DNA of 64,000 bases, taken from Aestuariibaculum lutulentum. Lineage in GTDB: Bacteria; Bacteroidota; Bacteroidia; Flavobacteriales; Flavobacteriaceae. Position numbers and translations under genes: made by a program. The DNA is taken from contig NZ_CP136709.1 of NCBI RefSeq assembly GCF_032926325.1, forward strand, positions 2,698,501-2,762,500, given 5' to 3'. Positions 35,075 through 44,332 of this stretch are shown piece by piece (the stretch's first letter is position 1; each line of letters opens with the position of its first letter). The notes under the pieces are model-generated. The model saw only the letters and a list, made by a program, of their open reading frames with translations, was not told the DNA's origin and did not search any database.

Positions 35075-37993
35075 ATGCGTCAAATCTTTTTTATAATTAA
35101 TACCCTATTCATAACAGCCACTATTTTTGCTCAAAATGCGATTAACCCATTACTAACACCAGATGGTCATGCCCAGCAAAGATGGGTAGATAGTATATAC
35201 GATAGTATGTCCTTAAAAGAAAAAATAGGGCAGTTGTATATGGTTCAGGTTATGTCTAATCAGGATCAGGCAACCAAAAATAAAATCGTCGATTTGATTA
35301 AGGAATATCAGATTGGTGGTGTTATTTATTCTTTGGGTGGTCCTGTGCGCCAAGCTAAATTAGATAACGAATTGCAAGCCTTATCGAAAGTCCCGATGTT
35401 AGTGGGTATGGATGCTGAATGGGGATTAAGCATGCGCTTAGATTCGACCTATGCCTTTCCATGGAATATGACGCTTGGGGCAATTAAGGACAATAAATTG
35501 GTTGAACAAACCGGAAGACAAATAGGAGAGCACTGCAAACGATTAGGCGTACATTTTAACTTTGCACCGGTGGTAGATATTAATACCAATCCTAAAAATC
35601 CAATTATAGGAAATCGTTCGTTTGGTGAAGACCGTGATAATGTAACCGAAAAAGCCCTAGCTTTCATGAAAGGGATGCAAAGTGCAGGAGTTTTGGCCAA
35701 TGCCAAGCATTTTCCCGGACATGGCGATACCGATCAGGATTCTCATAAAACCCTTCCTACGGTTAGTTTTGATGAAAAACGTATCGATTCAATCGAGTTG
35801 TATCCGTATAAAAAACTCATAAAAGAAGGATTGTCCAGTGTGATGGTAGCTCATTTAAATGTTCCCAGTTTAGAACCTCGAGAAGGCTATCCGTCATCGT
35901 TATCAAAACATATTGTTACCGATATTTTAAAAGAGAAATTACAGTTTCAAGGTCTGACATTCACCGATGCTTTAACAATGAAAGGTGCTGCTAATTTTAG
36001 TGAAACCGGTGATATTGATTTAGCAGCATTCAAAGCAGGAAACGATGTGATGTTAATGTCGGAAGATGTGGGCATTGGCGTGGCTAAAATTACTGAGGCG
36101 TATTATGCCGGTGAAATTTCAGAGGAACGTTTAGCTTATTCAGTAAAGAAAATTTTAAAGGCAAAATATAAAGTTGGTTTGAACAAATACAAGCCGATTG
36201 AAGTTAAGCATTTGGTTCAAGATTTAAACCGACTTAAAGATGATATCCTTTATGAAGAACTTTTAGAAAATGCCATTACCATAGTGCAAAACGAAAGAGA
36301 TTTGTTGCCATTTCAACAATTGGAAACCAAGACCATTGCTTATGTTGGTTTAGGAGATGACGACGGAACACCATTTTTTAATGAATTAAAGAAATATACT
36401 AAAGTACATCATATTGAAGCACCAACTTTGAATGGATTAACGGCTAAGCTTCAGGATTACAATACCGTTATCATTGGCTTTCATCGTTCGAATGCGAATC
36501 CTTGGAAAAGCTACGAGTTTACCGAAGACGAATTAAACTGGATTGATAGCATTGCTAAATCGCATACGGTGGTATTAGATGCTTTTGTTAAGCCTTATGC
36601 CTTATCAAGTTTAAAGTCTGTTACCAATATTGAAAGCATAATTGTAAGCTATCAGAATAGTGAAATTGCTCAGCAAAAATCAGCACAATTAATTTTTGGA
36701 GCAATTGATGCAGTGGGAGTGCTACCTGTTTCTATAGGACAAACTTTTCCTCTGGGGCATGGTATTCACAGACATGCGATTAAGCGTTTAGGTTATACTG
36801 TTCCTGAGCGTGTTGGTGTAGATTCTGAGAAATTAAATAAAATAGATTCTATAGCTTTTAAAGCGATAAATGGAAAAATGACCCCTGGAATTCAGTTGTT
36901 GGTTGCCAGAAAAGGAAAAGTAATTTACAGTAAAAACTTTGGAAAACACACTTACGAAGGAAAGGAAAAAGTGGCCTGGGATGATATTTACGACGTGGCT
37001 TCGCTCACAAAAATATTAGCAACATTGCCTTTGGTTATGGAAATGGAGGAAGAAGGTATTATTTCATTAGATTCAGAATTAGGTGAATTACTTCCGGAAT
37101 ACAAAGGTTCAAATAAGGAACATGTTACTATAAAGCAAATGTTGTCTCATTATGCGCGATTAAGACCTTGGGAACCGTTTTATTACAAAACTTTAGATGC
37201 TGAAACCGGACGCCCAAGTGACACATATTACAGAACGGAACGCAGCAAGGAATTTGATGTTGAGGTTGCTAAAAATATGTATTTACGTTCCGATTATCCA
37301 GATTCTATTCAGAAGATTATCAGAGAATCAGAGTTACTTCCAAAGTTAAAATATCGCTATAGCGACTTTCCTTATTACATTTTAAAGAAATTTATTGAGA
37401 CTTATTACGACAGAACCTTAGAACAATTAGTACAAAGTCATTTTTATGAACCGTTAGGAGCGAATTATACGTTGTACAATCCGTATCATAAAATAAGTAA
37501 TAAGAAGATTGTGCCTACCGAGGTCGACAATTATTACCGCTACAGAGAGGTGCACGGATATGTTCACGATATGGGGGCAGCCATGCAAAATGGTATTGGG
37601 GGTCATGCTGGAATTTTTAGTAATGCTAACGATGTCGCTAAGATTATGCAAATGTATTTGCAGAAGGGATACTATGGAGGGAAACAATTTTTAATGTCAG
37701 AAACAGTAGATCGTTTTAATACGAGTTATTATAGTTCTAAAGATAACAGACGAGGTGTAGGTTTCGATAAACCACAGTTAAGCGGAGATGGTCCAACTTG
37801 CGGATGTGTGTCTTTGTCTAGTTTTGGTCATTCGGGGTTTACAGGAACTTACGCATGGGCAGACCCGGAAAAAGAAATAGTTTACGTATTTTTGGCAAAT
37901 AGAACTTACCCTAATGCAGATCACAATCTGTTGTTAAAAGAAAATATTAGAACCGATATTCAGAGCTTAATATATAAAGCGATTATAGATTAA
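35075..37993 (+). CDS. NagZ-like GH3 glycosidase fused to a beta-lactamase-fold domain
   Basis: A 972-residue exported fusion. After a signal peptide (ITATIFAQ), residues 35-370 are a glycoside hydrolase family 3 domain with the NagZ-type loop KHFPGHGDTDQDSH (D222/H224 dyad) and nucleophile D298 in FTDALTMKGA. Residues 390-575 resemble the GH3 C-terminal domain. Residues 585-972 form a serine beta-lactamase/PBP-like domain with S643-L-T-K646, a YSD in place of YxN near 768, and HSGFTGT as the third motif. Both parts fit peptidoglycan turnover: sugar removal plus peptide or ester hydrolysis. bshA starts 22 nt downstream. Confidence 0.88.
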   Translation: MRQIFFIINTLFITATIFAQNAINPLLTPDGHAQQRWVDSIYDSMSLKEKIGQLYMVQVMSNQDQATKNKIVDLIKEYQIGGVIYSLGGPVRQAKLDNELQALSKVPMLVGMDAEWGLSMRLDSTYAFPWNMTLGAIKDNKLVEQTGRQIGEHCKRLGVHFNFAPVVDINTNPKNPIIGNRSFGEDRDNVTEKALAFMKGMQSAGVLANAKHFPGHGDTDQDSHKTLPTVSFDEKRIDSIELYPYKKLIKEGLSSVMVAHLNVPSLEPREGYPSSLSKHIVTDILKEKLQFQGLTFTDALTMKGAANFSETGDIDLAAFKAGNDVMLMSEDVGIGVAKITEAYYAGEISEERLAYSVKKILKAKYKVGLNKYKPIEVKHLVQDLNRLKDDILYEELLENAITIVQNERDLLPFQQLETKTIAYVGLGDDDGTPFFNELKKYTKVHHIEAPTLNGLTAKLQDYNTVIIGFHRSNANPWKSYEFTEDELNWIDSIAKSHTVVLDAFVKPYALSSLKSVTNIESIIVSYQNSEIAQQKSAQLIFGAIDAVGVLPVSIGQTFPLGHGIHRHAIKRLGYTVPERVGVDSEKLNKIDSIAFKAINGKMTPGIQLLVARKGKVIYSKNFGKHTYEGKEKVAWDDIYDVASLTKILATLPLVMEMEEEGIISLDSELGELLPEYKGSNKEHVTIKQMLSHYARLRPWEPFYYKTLDAETGRPSDTYYRTERSKEFDVEVAKNMYLRSDYPDSIQKIIRESELLPKLKYRYSDFPYYILKKFIETYYDRTLEQLVQSHFYEPLGANYTLYNPYHKISNKKIVPTEVDNYYRYREVHGYVHDMGAAMQNGIGGHAGIFSNANDVAKIMQMYLQKGYYGGKQFLMSETVDRFNTSYYSSKDNRRGVGFDKPQLSGDGPTCGCVSLSSFGHSGFTGTYAWADPEKEIVYVFLANRTYPNADHNLLLKENIRTDIQSLIYKAIID

Positions 37994-38015
37994 TTAAAGT
38001 AGTTATACAAGAAAA

Positions 38016-39152
38016 ATGAAAATAGGTATTGTTTGTTACCCAACGTTTGGAGGTAGTGGTGTTGTTGCTACAGAGTTAGGTTTAGAGCTTTCTAAACGTG
38101 GTCATGAAATTCATTTTATAACCTATAATCAACCGGTTAGGTTGGAGTTGTTGAGCAATAATGTGCATTATCACGAAGTGAATGTGCCTGAATATCCGTT
38201 GTTTCATTATCAGCCATACGAGTTAGCTTTATCAAGCAAGTTGGTAGATATGGTGAAACTTCATGGTATAGAAATTTTACATGTGCATTATGCTATTCCA
38301 CATGCTTATGCGGCTTATATGGCAAAGAAAATGCTTATAGAAGAGAATATCTATGTACCTATCGTAACTACGTTACATGGTACCGATATTACTTTGGTGG
38401 GAAGTCATCCGTTTTATAAACCAGCAGTAACCTTTAGTATCAATAAGTCTGATGCCGTAACGGCAGTTTCTCAAAGTTTAAAAGATGATACCTTACGCTT
38501 GTTCGATATTAAGAATGAAATTAATGTCGTAACAAACTTTATTGATTTAGATAAGCACAATGTCTTATTCTCGGATTGCCAAAGAAGTATCATGGCGAAA
38601 GACGATGAGAAAATTATAACTCACATAAGTAATCTTCGCCCGGTGAAACGTGTTGAAGATGTTATTGATGTCTTTTATAACATTCAAAAGGAAATGCCAG
38701 CTAAATTAATGTTAGTGGGAGAAGGACCTGAGCGTGAAAAAATAGAAGCACGTTGTGTTGAATTAGATATTTATAATAAGGTGGTATTCTTAGGAAAAAG
38801 TAACGAGATAGATAAGATTCTTTGGTTTAGTGACTTGTTCTTACTACCATCTCAAACCGAAAGTTTCGGTTTGGCGGCTTTAGAAGCTATGGCCTCTGGT
38901 GTTCCTGTAATTTCAAGTAATACTGGAGGAATACCTGAAGTAAATATTCAAGGAGTTTCAGGGTTTTTAAGTGATGTAGGCGATGTAGCTGATATGACTA
39001 AAAATGCACTTTATATTTTAAGCGATGCAGAACGATTAAAAACTTTCAAGGAAAACGCTCGCAAAACCGCTGCGCAATTCGATGTACATACTATTGTTCC
39101 TCAATACGAGAAAATTTACGAAGATACTTTAGCGAAGTGTTTAGTGTTATAA
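38016..39152 (+). CDS. bshA: N-acetyl-alpha-D-glucosaminyl L-malate synthase BshA
   Basis: A 378-residue GT4 glycosyltransferase making GlcNAc-malate, the first step of bacillithiol synthesis. The N-terminus (GIVCYPTFGGSGVVATELG) and HYHEVNVPEYPLFHYQPYE in two parts, HVHYAIPHAYAAY near 89, and the GT-B nucleotide-sugar motif ETESFGLAALEAMASGVPV near 286 are characteristic of BshA. bshB and bshC are not in the window. It follows the GH3 fusion closely and ends 1 nt before a convergent VOC gene, leaving no room for a private terminator. Confidence 0.93.
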   Translation: MKIGIVCYPTFGGSGVVATELGLELSKRGHEIHFITYNQPVRLELLSNNVHYHEVNVPEYPLFHYQPYELALSSKLVDMVKLHGIEILHVHYAIPHAYAAYMAKKMLIEENIYVPIVTTLHGTDITLVGSHPFYKPAVTFSINKSDAVTAVSQSLKDDTLRLFDIKNEINVVTNFIDLDKHNVLFSDCQRSIMAKDDEKIITHISNLRPVKRVEDVIDVFYNIQKEMPAKLMLVGEGPEREKIEARCVELDIYNKVVFLGKSNEIDKILWFSDLFLLPSQTESFGLAALEAMASGVPVISSNTGGIPEVNIQGVSGFLSDVGDVADMTKNALYILSDAERLKTFKENARKTAAQFDVHTIVPQYEKIYEDTLAKCLVL

Positions 39153-39153
39153 A

Positions 39154-39525
39154 CTAAACATGTTGGTCGATTAAAATAGCATTACCATCCGGATCTAAGA
39201 CCAGAAAGTTTGCAGGTCCGGTTGTGGTCTCATCGGCTTCACTTTTTATTAAAATACCTGAAGATTTAAGGTGTTTTTGTATGGTTCTAGCATCATCAAA
39301 AGTATCAAGGGTATTAGCATTTTCATCCCACCCCGGATTAAAGGTTAGTATGTTGTTTTCAAACATACCCTCAAATAAACCGATTAAGGCATTTCCGTTT
39401 TTCATAATAAGATACTTTTTATCCATATCTCCTGCAAAAACAGAAAATCCTAAAGTTTCATAAAAGTGTTTTGAAGCTTTTATATCTTTTACATTTAAAC
39501 TTACAGAGAAGGCTCCTAAATTCAT
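39154..39525 (-). CDS. VOC-superfamily (glyoxalase-like) protein
   Basis: A 123-residue protein with the beta-alpha-beta-beta-beta repeats of the vicinal oxygen chelate fold: FSVSLNVKDIKASKHFYETLGF at the start (in two parts) and FLVLDPDGNAILIDQHV at the end. Such proteins include glyoxalases, bleomycin-resistance proteins and extradiol dioxygenases. A potential metal ligand set is incomplete, and no substrate can be given. A short inverted repeat at 39544-39569 lies in its upstream region. Confidence 0.8.
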   Translation of the reverse strand: MNLGAFSVSLNVKDIKASKHFYETLGFSVFAGDMDKKYLIMKNGNALIGLFEGMFENNILTFNPGWDENANTLDTFDDARTIQKHLKSSGILIKSEADETTTGPANFLVLDPDGNAILIDQHV

Positions 39526-39600
39526 AGCAAAGTATTTATAGTTAACCTTATAAAGATAGGAATAAGGTTTTAAACTATGTAATTTAAGAGGTATAAGGGC

Positions 39601-39630
39601 AAAAAAAAAAGCGCCAGAATTGGCGCTTTT
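39601..39630 (-). terminator. Terminator of the small barrel-protein gene
   Basis: On the minus strand, AAGCGCCA and TGGCGCTT pair around a 4-nt loop (arms within 39607-39630), followed by a run of T's corresponding to the A-tract 39601-39610. A textbook intrinsic terminator 19 nt after the stop of the gene at 39649. Confidence 0.88.
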
Positions 39631-39648
39631 AAAATAATATATTTTCGA

Positions 39649-40137
39649 TTAGAATTGGTATCTAATACCTAAAGCGATATCAAAATCTAAATCATCGTGG
39701 TAATCTCCAAAACCTAATTCAGGTCTGAAATCTAAAGATAACATTAACGGAATGTCAAAACTGTACTCAATACCTAAGTCACCAGCGATAAAAACAAAAG
39801 TGTCGTTATCTCCATCGTGTCCAGGTACATCATCGTCCCAGCTATAAGACCCTAAACCACCACCGGCACCAACATACCAGTTAAAACGGTTTTGTAAAGG
39901 GAATACCCATTGGTATAAACCTGTAAGTTTAAAACCATCCCAGTTGTTTCCACTTCTCCAGCCTAAGTCAGCTTCTAAACGGTTAGCTGTACCTAACGCA
40001 TGTTGATAAGAAATTTCAGCTCCGAAACCATCGCTGTCACCAAGTCTTAAACCTAAAGCGTGTTTTGAAATGTCTTGTGCATTCGAGACAAATACAAATC
40101 CTAATACTGCAAATGTTACTAAAAATAATTTTTTCAT
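39649..40137 (-). CDS. Small outer-membrane beta-barrel protein
   Basis: A 162-residue exported protein. The signal peptide is MKKLFLVTFAVLGFVFVSNAQ. The mature part has about eight amphipathic strands (HALGLRLGDSDGFGAEISYQ, ADLGWRSG, LTGLYQWVF, YVGAGGGLGSY, AGDLGIEYSF, LSLDFRPELGFG, DIALGIRYQF) and a C-terminal Phe, as in OmpA/OmpX-size barrels. Asp-rich loops (DDDVPGHDGDNDT) might bind cations. Function unknown. It is a single-gene unit with its own terminator and is divergent from the FAD/Fe-S oxidoreductase. Confidence 0.8.
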   Translation of the reverse strand: MKKLFLVTFAVLGFVFVSNAQDISKHALGLRLGDSDGFGAEISYQHALGTANRLEADLGWRSGNNWDGFKLTGLYQWVFPLQNRFNWYVGAGGGLGSYSWDDDVPGHDGDNDTFVFIAGDLGIEYSFDIPLMLSLDFRPELGFGDYHDDLDFDIALGIRYQF

Positions 40138-40288
40138 AAAGTTTTAAGTTTTGTTTATTAAATGAATATACGAAGATTTCTAATAAAAAGATTATAATTT
40201 TCGTACTCCACAACTAATTGTAAAAATATGATGAAAATTGTAATTATATTTATCTTTTTTAGGAATTATTGAAAATGAAACCTTCCAA

Positions 40289-43210
40289 ATGATCTTAACG
40301 ACACATTTACAGACACTAAGCGAAAAGTTATCAGGCGAATTATATTTTGACGATTTAATAAAAGCGATTTATGCTACCGATGCATCGGTATATCGTATGT
40401 TACCTGAAGCGGTTGCTTATCCAAAAAATAAAGAGGATATAAAGTTGTTAATTGCATTTGCAAAAACGCATGATACATCTTTAATACCCAGGACAGCTGG
40501 AACATCGTTGGCGGGACAATGTGTAGGAAAGGGGATTATCGTTGATGTGTCGCGTCATTTTACCAAAATTTTAAGTTTTGATGAACAGGCTAAAAACGTA
40601 ACAGTACAACCTGGTGTTATTCGCGATGAACTTAATAAGTATTTAAAGCCATTCGGTTTGTTTTTTAGTCCGGTAACATCAACTTCTAATCGCGCTATGA
40701 TAGGCGGTATGGTTGGAAATAATTCCTCCGGAACAACATCTATTCAGTATGGAGTTACACGCGATAAAGTTGTGGAAATTCAAGGTGTATTAAGTGATGG
40801 AAGTGAAGCTGTGTTTCATGAAGTAACTCCTGAAGTTTTTCATAAAAAGGCTAAATCGAATAGTTTAGAGGGACATATTTATCGAAGTATATACGGTGCT
40901 CTAAATTCCAAAGGTGTACAGCAGGAAATTAAAGAGAAGTTTCCAAAACCGGAGATTCACAGACGTAATACAGGTTATGCGATTGATGAATTGATTAAAT
41001 CGAATATTTTTTGCGAGTCTGATGAAAACTTTAACATGTGTCAGTTACTCGCTGGAAGTGAAGGAACATTAGCTTTTTCAACGCAGATTACGCTTAAATT
41101 AGACGAATTGCCGCCAATGGAAAGTGTGATGGTGGCGGCGCATTTTGATAGTATAGAAAACTGTTTAAATGCCGTGGAGTTAACCATGGCGCATAATTTG
41201 TACACCTGTGAAATGATGGATAAAACCATTTTGGATTGTACAAAAAATAACAGAACACAGCAGGAGAATCGCAGGTTTATTGAAGGCGATCCAAAAGCGG
41301 TTTTAATGTGTGAAGTGCGTGCTAACACAAAGGCTGAGGTTGATATTTTAGCTGAAAAATTAGAAGCGAGTATTAAAGCATCAGGATTAAGTTATGCCTT
41401 CCCGAAATTGGTTGGCGAAGATATTAATCGGGCCAATACCTTGCGCAGCGCTGGATTAGGGCTGTTAGGAAATATTGTGGGTGATAAAAAATCGGCGGCT
41501 TGTATTGAAGATACCGCGGTTGCTTTGCCGGATTTAGCAAATTATATTTCAGAATTTACGGCTTTAATGAAGGGCTATAATCAGGAAGCTATTTATTACG
41601 CACATGCCGGAGCGGGGGAGTTGCATTTACGTCCCATATTGAATTTAAAGACATCGGAAGATGTTGGGTTGTTTCGAAAAATCACAACCGATGTGGCGCA
41701 TTTAGTTAAAAAATATGGTGGCTCAATGAGTGGTGAACATGGTGATGGTATCGTGCGTGCCGAGTTTATTCCGTTAATGATAGGCGATATCAATTATCAG
41801 ATATTAAAACGGATAAAAGACGCTTTCGATCCTGATAATATATTTAATCCCGGAAAGATTGTCGACGCTTTACCTATGGATGAAAGTTTGCGTTATCAAC
41901 CCGACCGTAAAGAGCCGGAAATAAAAACCTTAATGGATTTCTCGGGATCACAAGGTATTCTGAGAGAAACCGAGAAATGTAATGGTTCCGGAGATTGTAG
42001 AAAACTTCCGGAGTTTGGTGGCGTTATGTGTCCGAGTTACAGAGCTACACGACATGAAAAAGATACTACGAGAGCCAGAGCCAATGCGTTACGTGAATTT
42101 TTAACCAATTCAGAGAAGGAAAATAAATTTGATTACGACGAGTTAAAAACTGTATTCGATTTGTGTTTAAGCTGTAAGGCCTGTGCCAGCGAATGCCCAA
42201 GCAGTGTAGATGTGGCAACCTTAAAGGCAGAGTTTCTGTATCAGTATCAAAAAGCTAATGGTGTATCGTGGCGAACCAAAATGTTTGCCTACAATAATAA
42301 GTTGAATCGTTTTGGAAGTGTGTTACCTGCGTTCACAAATTTTATGTTTTCAAACGGATGGACGTCTTCTGTGTTAAAAAATACTTTTGGTATAGCTAAA
42401 GAGCGTCAATTGCCTTTAATTTCGAAGAAAAGTTTTAAAAAAGTGTTTAAAAAACTTGACGATAAAACTTATATAAATAAGCCTATAAAAACAGTTTATC
42501 TGTTTAACGACGAGTTTTTAAATTATTTAGATACACCAATCGGAATAGATGCCTTCGAGTTGTTGACCGCTTTAAATTATGAGGTTAAAGTGATTAATCA
42601 CGCCGAATCCGGACGAACTTTTTTATCAAAAGGATTGTTAGAACAGGCTAAAAAAGTGGCGAATGAAAATGTAACTGTTTTTAAAGGTTTAATTTCTTCT
42701 GAAACACCATTAATAGGTATTGAACCTTCAGCGATTTTAAGTTTTAAAGATGAATATTTAAAGTTAGCAGACGATAAAACTTCGGCCGAAGCCATTGCCA
42801 AACATGTGTTTTTAATTGAGGAATTTATTCAGATGGAAATAAAATCTGGTAATATTAAGTCGGAACAGTTTACATCAGAATCTAAAACCATTAAATTTCA
42901 TGGGCATTGTCATCAAAAATCTATTGGAAATCAGTTGTCAAGTTTTGATGTACTTAACTTGCCTGAAAACTACAAAGTAACTATTATTCCGAGTGGTTGT
43001 TGTGGGATGGCTGGAAGTTTTGGTTATGAAAAGGAGCATTACGAAGTAAGTATGAACGTAGGTGAACAAACCTTATTTCCAGCGGTTAGAAAAGCATCGA
43101 TGGAGACAATTATTTCTGCAAACGGAACCAGTTGCAGACATCAAATTAAAGATGGAACAAATCGTGAGGCAAAGCATCCAATAACCATTTTGCGTGAAGC
43201 GTTAATCTAA
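40289..43210 (+). CDS. FAD-linked/Fe-S oxidoreductase, D-lactate dehydrogenase-like
   Basis: A 973-residue cytoplasmic fusion. Residues 20-470 are a VAO-type FAD domain (LIPRTAGTSLAGQCVGKGII, VTSTSNRAMIGGMVGNNSSG in the flavin loop, GGSMSGEHGDGIVR near 480). Then come a cysteine cluster CNGSGDCRK..MCPSYRAT near 565, the [4Fe-4S] motif CLSCKACASECP near 630 and CCG-like modules FHGHCHQKS and GCCGMAGSFGYE near 870-910. The layout is that of YdiJ / D-2-hydroxyacid dehydrogenases feeding electrons to quinone. Lactate or 2-hydroxyglutarate is the likely substrate. It overlaps the convergent phosphoesterase by 4 nt. Confidence 0.87.
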   Translation: MILTTHLQTLSEKLSGELYFDDLIKAIYATDASVYRMLPEAVAYPKNKEDIKLLIAFAKTHDTSLIPRTAGTSLAGQCVGKGIIVDVSRHFTKILSFDEQAKNVTVQPGVIRDELNKYLKPFGLFFSPVTSTSNRAMIGGMVGNNSSGTTSIQYGVTRDKVVEIQGVLSDGSEAVFHEVTPEVFHKKAKSNSLEGHIYRSIYGALNSKGVQQEIKEKFPKPEIHRRNTGYAIDELIKSNIFCESDENFNMCQLLAGSEGTLAFSTQITLKLDELPPMESVMVAAHFDSIENCLNAVELTMAHNLYTCEMMDKTILDCTKNNRTQQENRRFIEGDPKAVLMCEVRANTKAEVDILAEKLEASIKASGLSYAFPKLVGEDINRANTLRSAGLGLLGNIVGDKKSAACIEDTAVALPDLANYISEFTALMKGYNQEAIYYAHAGAGELHLRPILNLKTSEDVGLFRKITTDVAHLVKKYGGSMSGEHGDGIVRAEFIPLMIGDINYQILKRIKDAFDPDNIFNPGKIVDALPMDESLRYQPDRKEPEIKTLMDFSGSQGILRETEKCNGSGDCRKLPEFGGVMCPSYRATRHEKDTTRARANALREFLTNSEKENKFDYDELKTVFDLCLSCKACASECPSSVDVATLKAEFLYQYQKANGVSWRTKMFAYNNKLNRFGSVLPAFTNFMFSNGWTSSVLKNTFGIAKERQLPLISKKSFKKVFKKLDDKTYINKPIKTVYLFNDEFLNYLDTPIGIDAFELLTALNYEVKVINHAESGRTFLSKGLLEQAKKVANENVTVFKGLISSETPLIGIEPSAILSFKDEYLKLADDKTSAEAIAKHVFLIEEFIQMEIKSGNIKSEQFTSESKTIKFHGHCHQKSIGNQLSSFDVLNLPENYKVTIIPSGCCGMAGSFGYEKEHYEVSMNVGEQTLFPAVRKASMETIISANGTSCRHQIKDGTNREAKHPITILREALI

Positions 43211-44052
43211 GATTTCTTTTTTTGCTGTTCCACAATGGTAATAGCCGCAATTAAGTCTTTAATTTCCTTGTCTTCAAACTCTTCGTCAGGATAAAACGGA
43301 GCTAATTTGTCGCTGCTGTAATTGTAGATTTTCCATCGTTTAAACTGGTATTCTAAAGCCGTAAAATTTTCAACCCAATCGCCGGAATTTAGGTACATGG
43401 TTTTGCCGTGTTTGTTTTCAATATATTCCATTTTTGGTTGGTGTATATGTCCGCAAACTACATAATCATAACCATTTTCAATAGCTAAATCTGAAATGGT
43501 TTTTTCGTAGTCATCAATATATTTTATGGCACCTTTTACACCATTCTTAACCTTTTTAGATAGCGAGTAACGTTCCTTACCGCGTTTTTCTAAATACCAG
43601 TTTACACCACGATTAAGTAAGGTTAATAAGTCGTAACCATAGCCGCCTAATTTGGCCAACCATTTCGCATTTTGTATAGAAACATCAAACACATCACCAT
43701 GAAAAAACCAGGCTTTTTTTCCGTTTAGGTCTAAAACCAGTTTATCAACAATAGAAATGTTACCAATAGAGGTGCCACTAAATTTACGAAGCATTTCATC
43801 GTGATTACCGGTAATGTAAATAATCTCGACACCATCGGCCGCCATATCCATAATCTTTTTTATAACTTTTAAATGTGATTTCGGAAAGTAACGTTTGCTA
43901 AATTGCCATACATCAATAATATCTCCGTTTAAAATTAGCGTTTTAGGAGTAATGCTATTTAAATAGGTTAACAGCTGTTTGGCGTGGCATCCGTAGGTGC
44001 CCAAATGTACATCTGATATTACGGCAATTTCTATTTTTCGTTTAATCTTCAA
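43207..44052 (-). CDS. LpxH-like UDP-2,3-diacylglucosamine diphosphatase
   Basis: A 281-residue calcineurin-like metallophosphoesterase. The metal ligands appear as SDVHLG near 14, NGDIIDVW near 41, TGNHDE near 82, FHGDVFD near 117 and GHIHQPK near 206. The DVW and HGD..D patterns match LpxH/YbbF hydrolases that release lipid X from UDP-diacylglucosamine in lipid A synthesis. The C-terminus is longer than in E. coli LpxH (240 residues), as usual in Bacteroidota. Lipid A function is inferred from family. Confidence 0.82.
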   Translation of the reverse strand: MKIKRKIEIAVISDVHLGTYGCHAKQLLTYLNSITPKTLILNGDIIDVWQFSKRYFPKSHLKVIKKIMDMAADGVEIIYITGNHDEMLRKFSGTSIGNISIVDKLVLDLNGKKAWFFHGDVFDVSIQNAKWLAKLGGYGYDLLTLLNRGVNWYLEKRGKERYSLSKKVKNGVKGAIKYIDDYEKTISDLAIENGYDYVVCGHIHQPKMEYIENKHGKTMYLNSGDWVENFTALEYQFKRWKIYNYSSDKLAPFYPDEEFEDKEIKDLIAAITIVEQQKKKS

Positions 44053-44332
44053 GTGTTTAAAATGTTTACTCGATAATCGAGATTAAAATGTTCCGAAGCT
44101 TGCCTCGAAATTGAACTTTGGCGTCTTTTAAAGCCTTTAATGTTACTAACGAGGAAGTTTGATGTAAAATACGGGAACACATATTATCTAATCATTATCT
44201 AGTATTTATTTAAATATCAGTTTATTGTTAAGTCTGTGTTATCAGTTTTTGGTGCTTTTTGTGTGTGTTTCATGCAATTTCATTTTCGTATCTCTTAGAA
44301 TAAATTTACTTTAGCAAACAAAATTTTTAGAC

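Noticed and set aside
39544..39569. 8-bp inverted repeat (AACCTTAT / ATAAGGTT) before the VOC gene
   Set aside because: Short arms, a 10-nt loop and no U-run; likely chance in AT-rich DNA.
44069..44081. CTCGAT-A-ATCGAG palindrome before the LpxH-like gene
   Set aside because: At 13 bp and unsupported by a promoter, it is too short to claim as an operator, though its place 16 nt before the start is suggestive.
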